Below, in pieces: positions 5,468-5,507 of a DNA stretch of 5,507 bases. This DNA is from Desulfobacteraceae bacterium (lineage in GTDB: Bacteria; Desulfobacterota; Desulfobacteria; Desulfobacterales; Desulfobacteraceae), in contig PIVQ01000520.1 of the NCBI GenBank assembly GCA_003354055.1, positions 1 to 5,507 of the forward strand. Direction: 5' to 3'. Numbering within the stretch: position 1 is the first letter of the stretch; each line of letters starts with the position of its first letter. The notes beneath the pieces are model-generated. The model did no database searches and was not told the DNA's origin. It saw nothing but the letters and a program-made list of their open reading frames with translations. The translations under genes were made by a program, and so were the position numbers.

Positions 5468-5507
5468 ACTTTTTATATTAATTTTTAACTCCAATGCAAA
5501 TTCATAT

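Noticed and set aside
5435..5494. TTG start at 5494 for the YqaJ gene.
   Set aside because: It would put the AAAATTGA promoter motif inside the coding region; the ATG at 5434 sits at the normal distance from it. A start beyond the window remains possible.

Overview
The window looks like a piece of a nucleocytoplasmic large DNA virus ('giant virus') genome, most likely from the Mimiviridae/Imitervirales side. The reasons are AT-rich DNA with very AT-rich short spacers, intronless genes packed on both strands, a viral RPB9-like RNA polymerase subunit, a YqaJ-type viral exonuclease/recombinase, a viral Nudix hydrolase, an acidic protein resembling an NCLDV-only family, a giant-virus-style repeat protein, and three intergenic copies of AAAATTGA, the early promoter motif of mimiviruses. 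The assignment is by pattern recognition only; no database search was run.

Layout, left to right. (1) 1-987, minus: N-terminal 329 residues of a fibre-like protein built of phage-tail-type repeats; it runs off the left edge. (2) 1089-1493, minus: small acidic protein of unknown function. (3) 1560-2459, minus: protein with five LPxEFVREFxDKxxW repeats of about 30 residues behind an F-box-like N-terminus. (4) 2503-2841, minus: RPB9-like subunit with two zinc ribbons. (5) 2912-3856, plus: Nudix hydrolase with a long basic tail, divergent from RPB9. (6) 3857-5434, minus: YqaJ nuclease with a lysine-repeat tail, convergent with the Nudix gene with no bases between their stop codons. No stretch over 300 bases lacks a gene, and I saw no tRNA, rRNA, CRISPR array or insertion sequence.

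How the genes relate. They do not form one evident pathway. RPB9 serves viral transcription, the Nudix enzyme may act on capped RNA or nucleotides, YqaJ serves DNA recombination or processing, the fibre is probably virion surface, and the repeat protein may be a host-interaction protein. AAAATTGA lies 25-33 bases upstream of the ATG of the acidic protein, RPB9 and YqaJ genes. It supports early expression and argues that YqaJ starts at the ATG at 5434 rather than at an upstream TTG. The fibre gene lacks the motif, as expected for a late structural gene. I see no clearly new multi-gene system; the most notable points are the shared promoter architecture, the alternating A-B repeat structure in the 299-residue protein, the divergent Nudix box with its large basic extension, and the zero-gap convergent gene pair.
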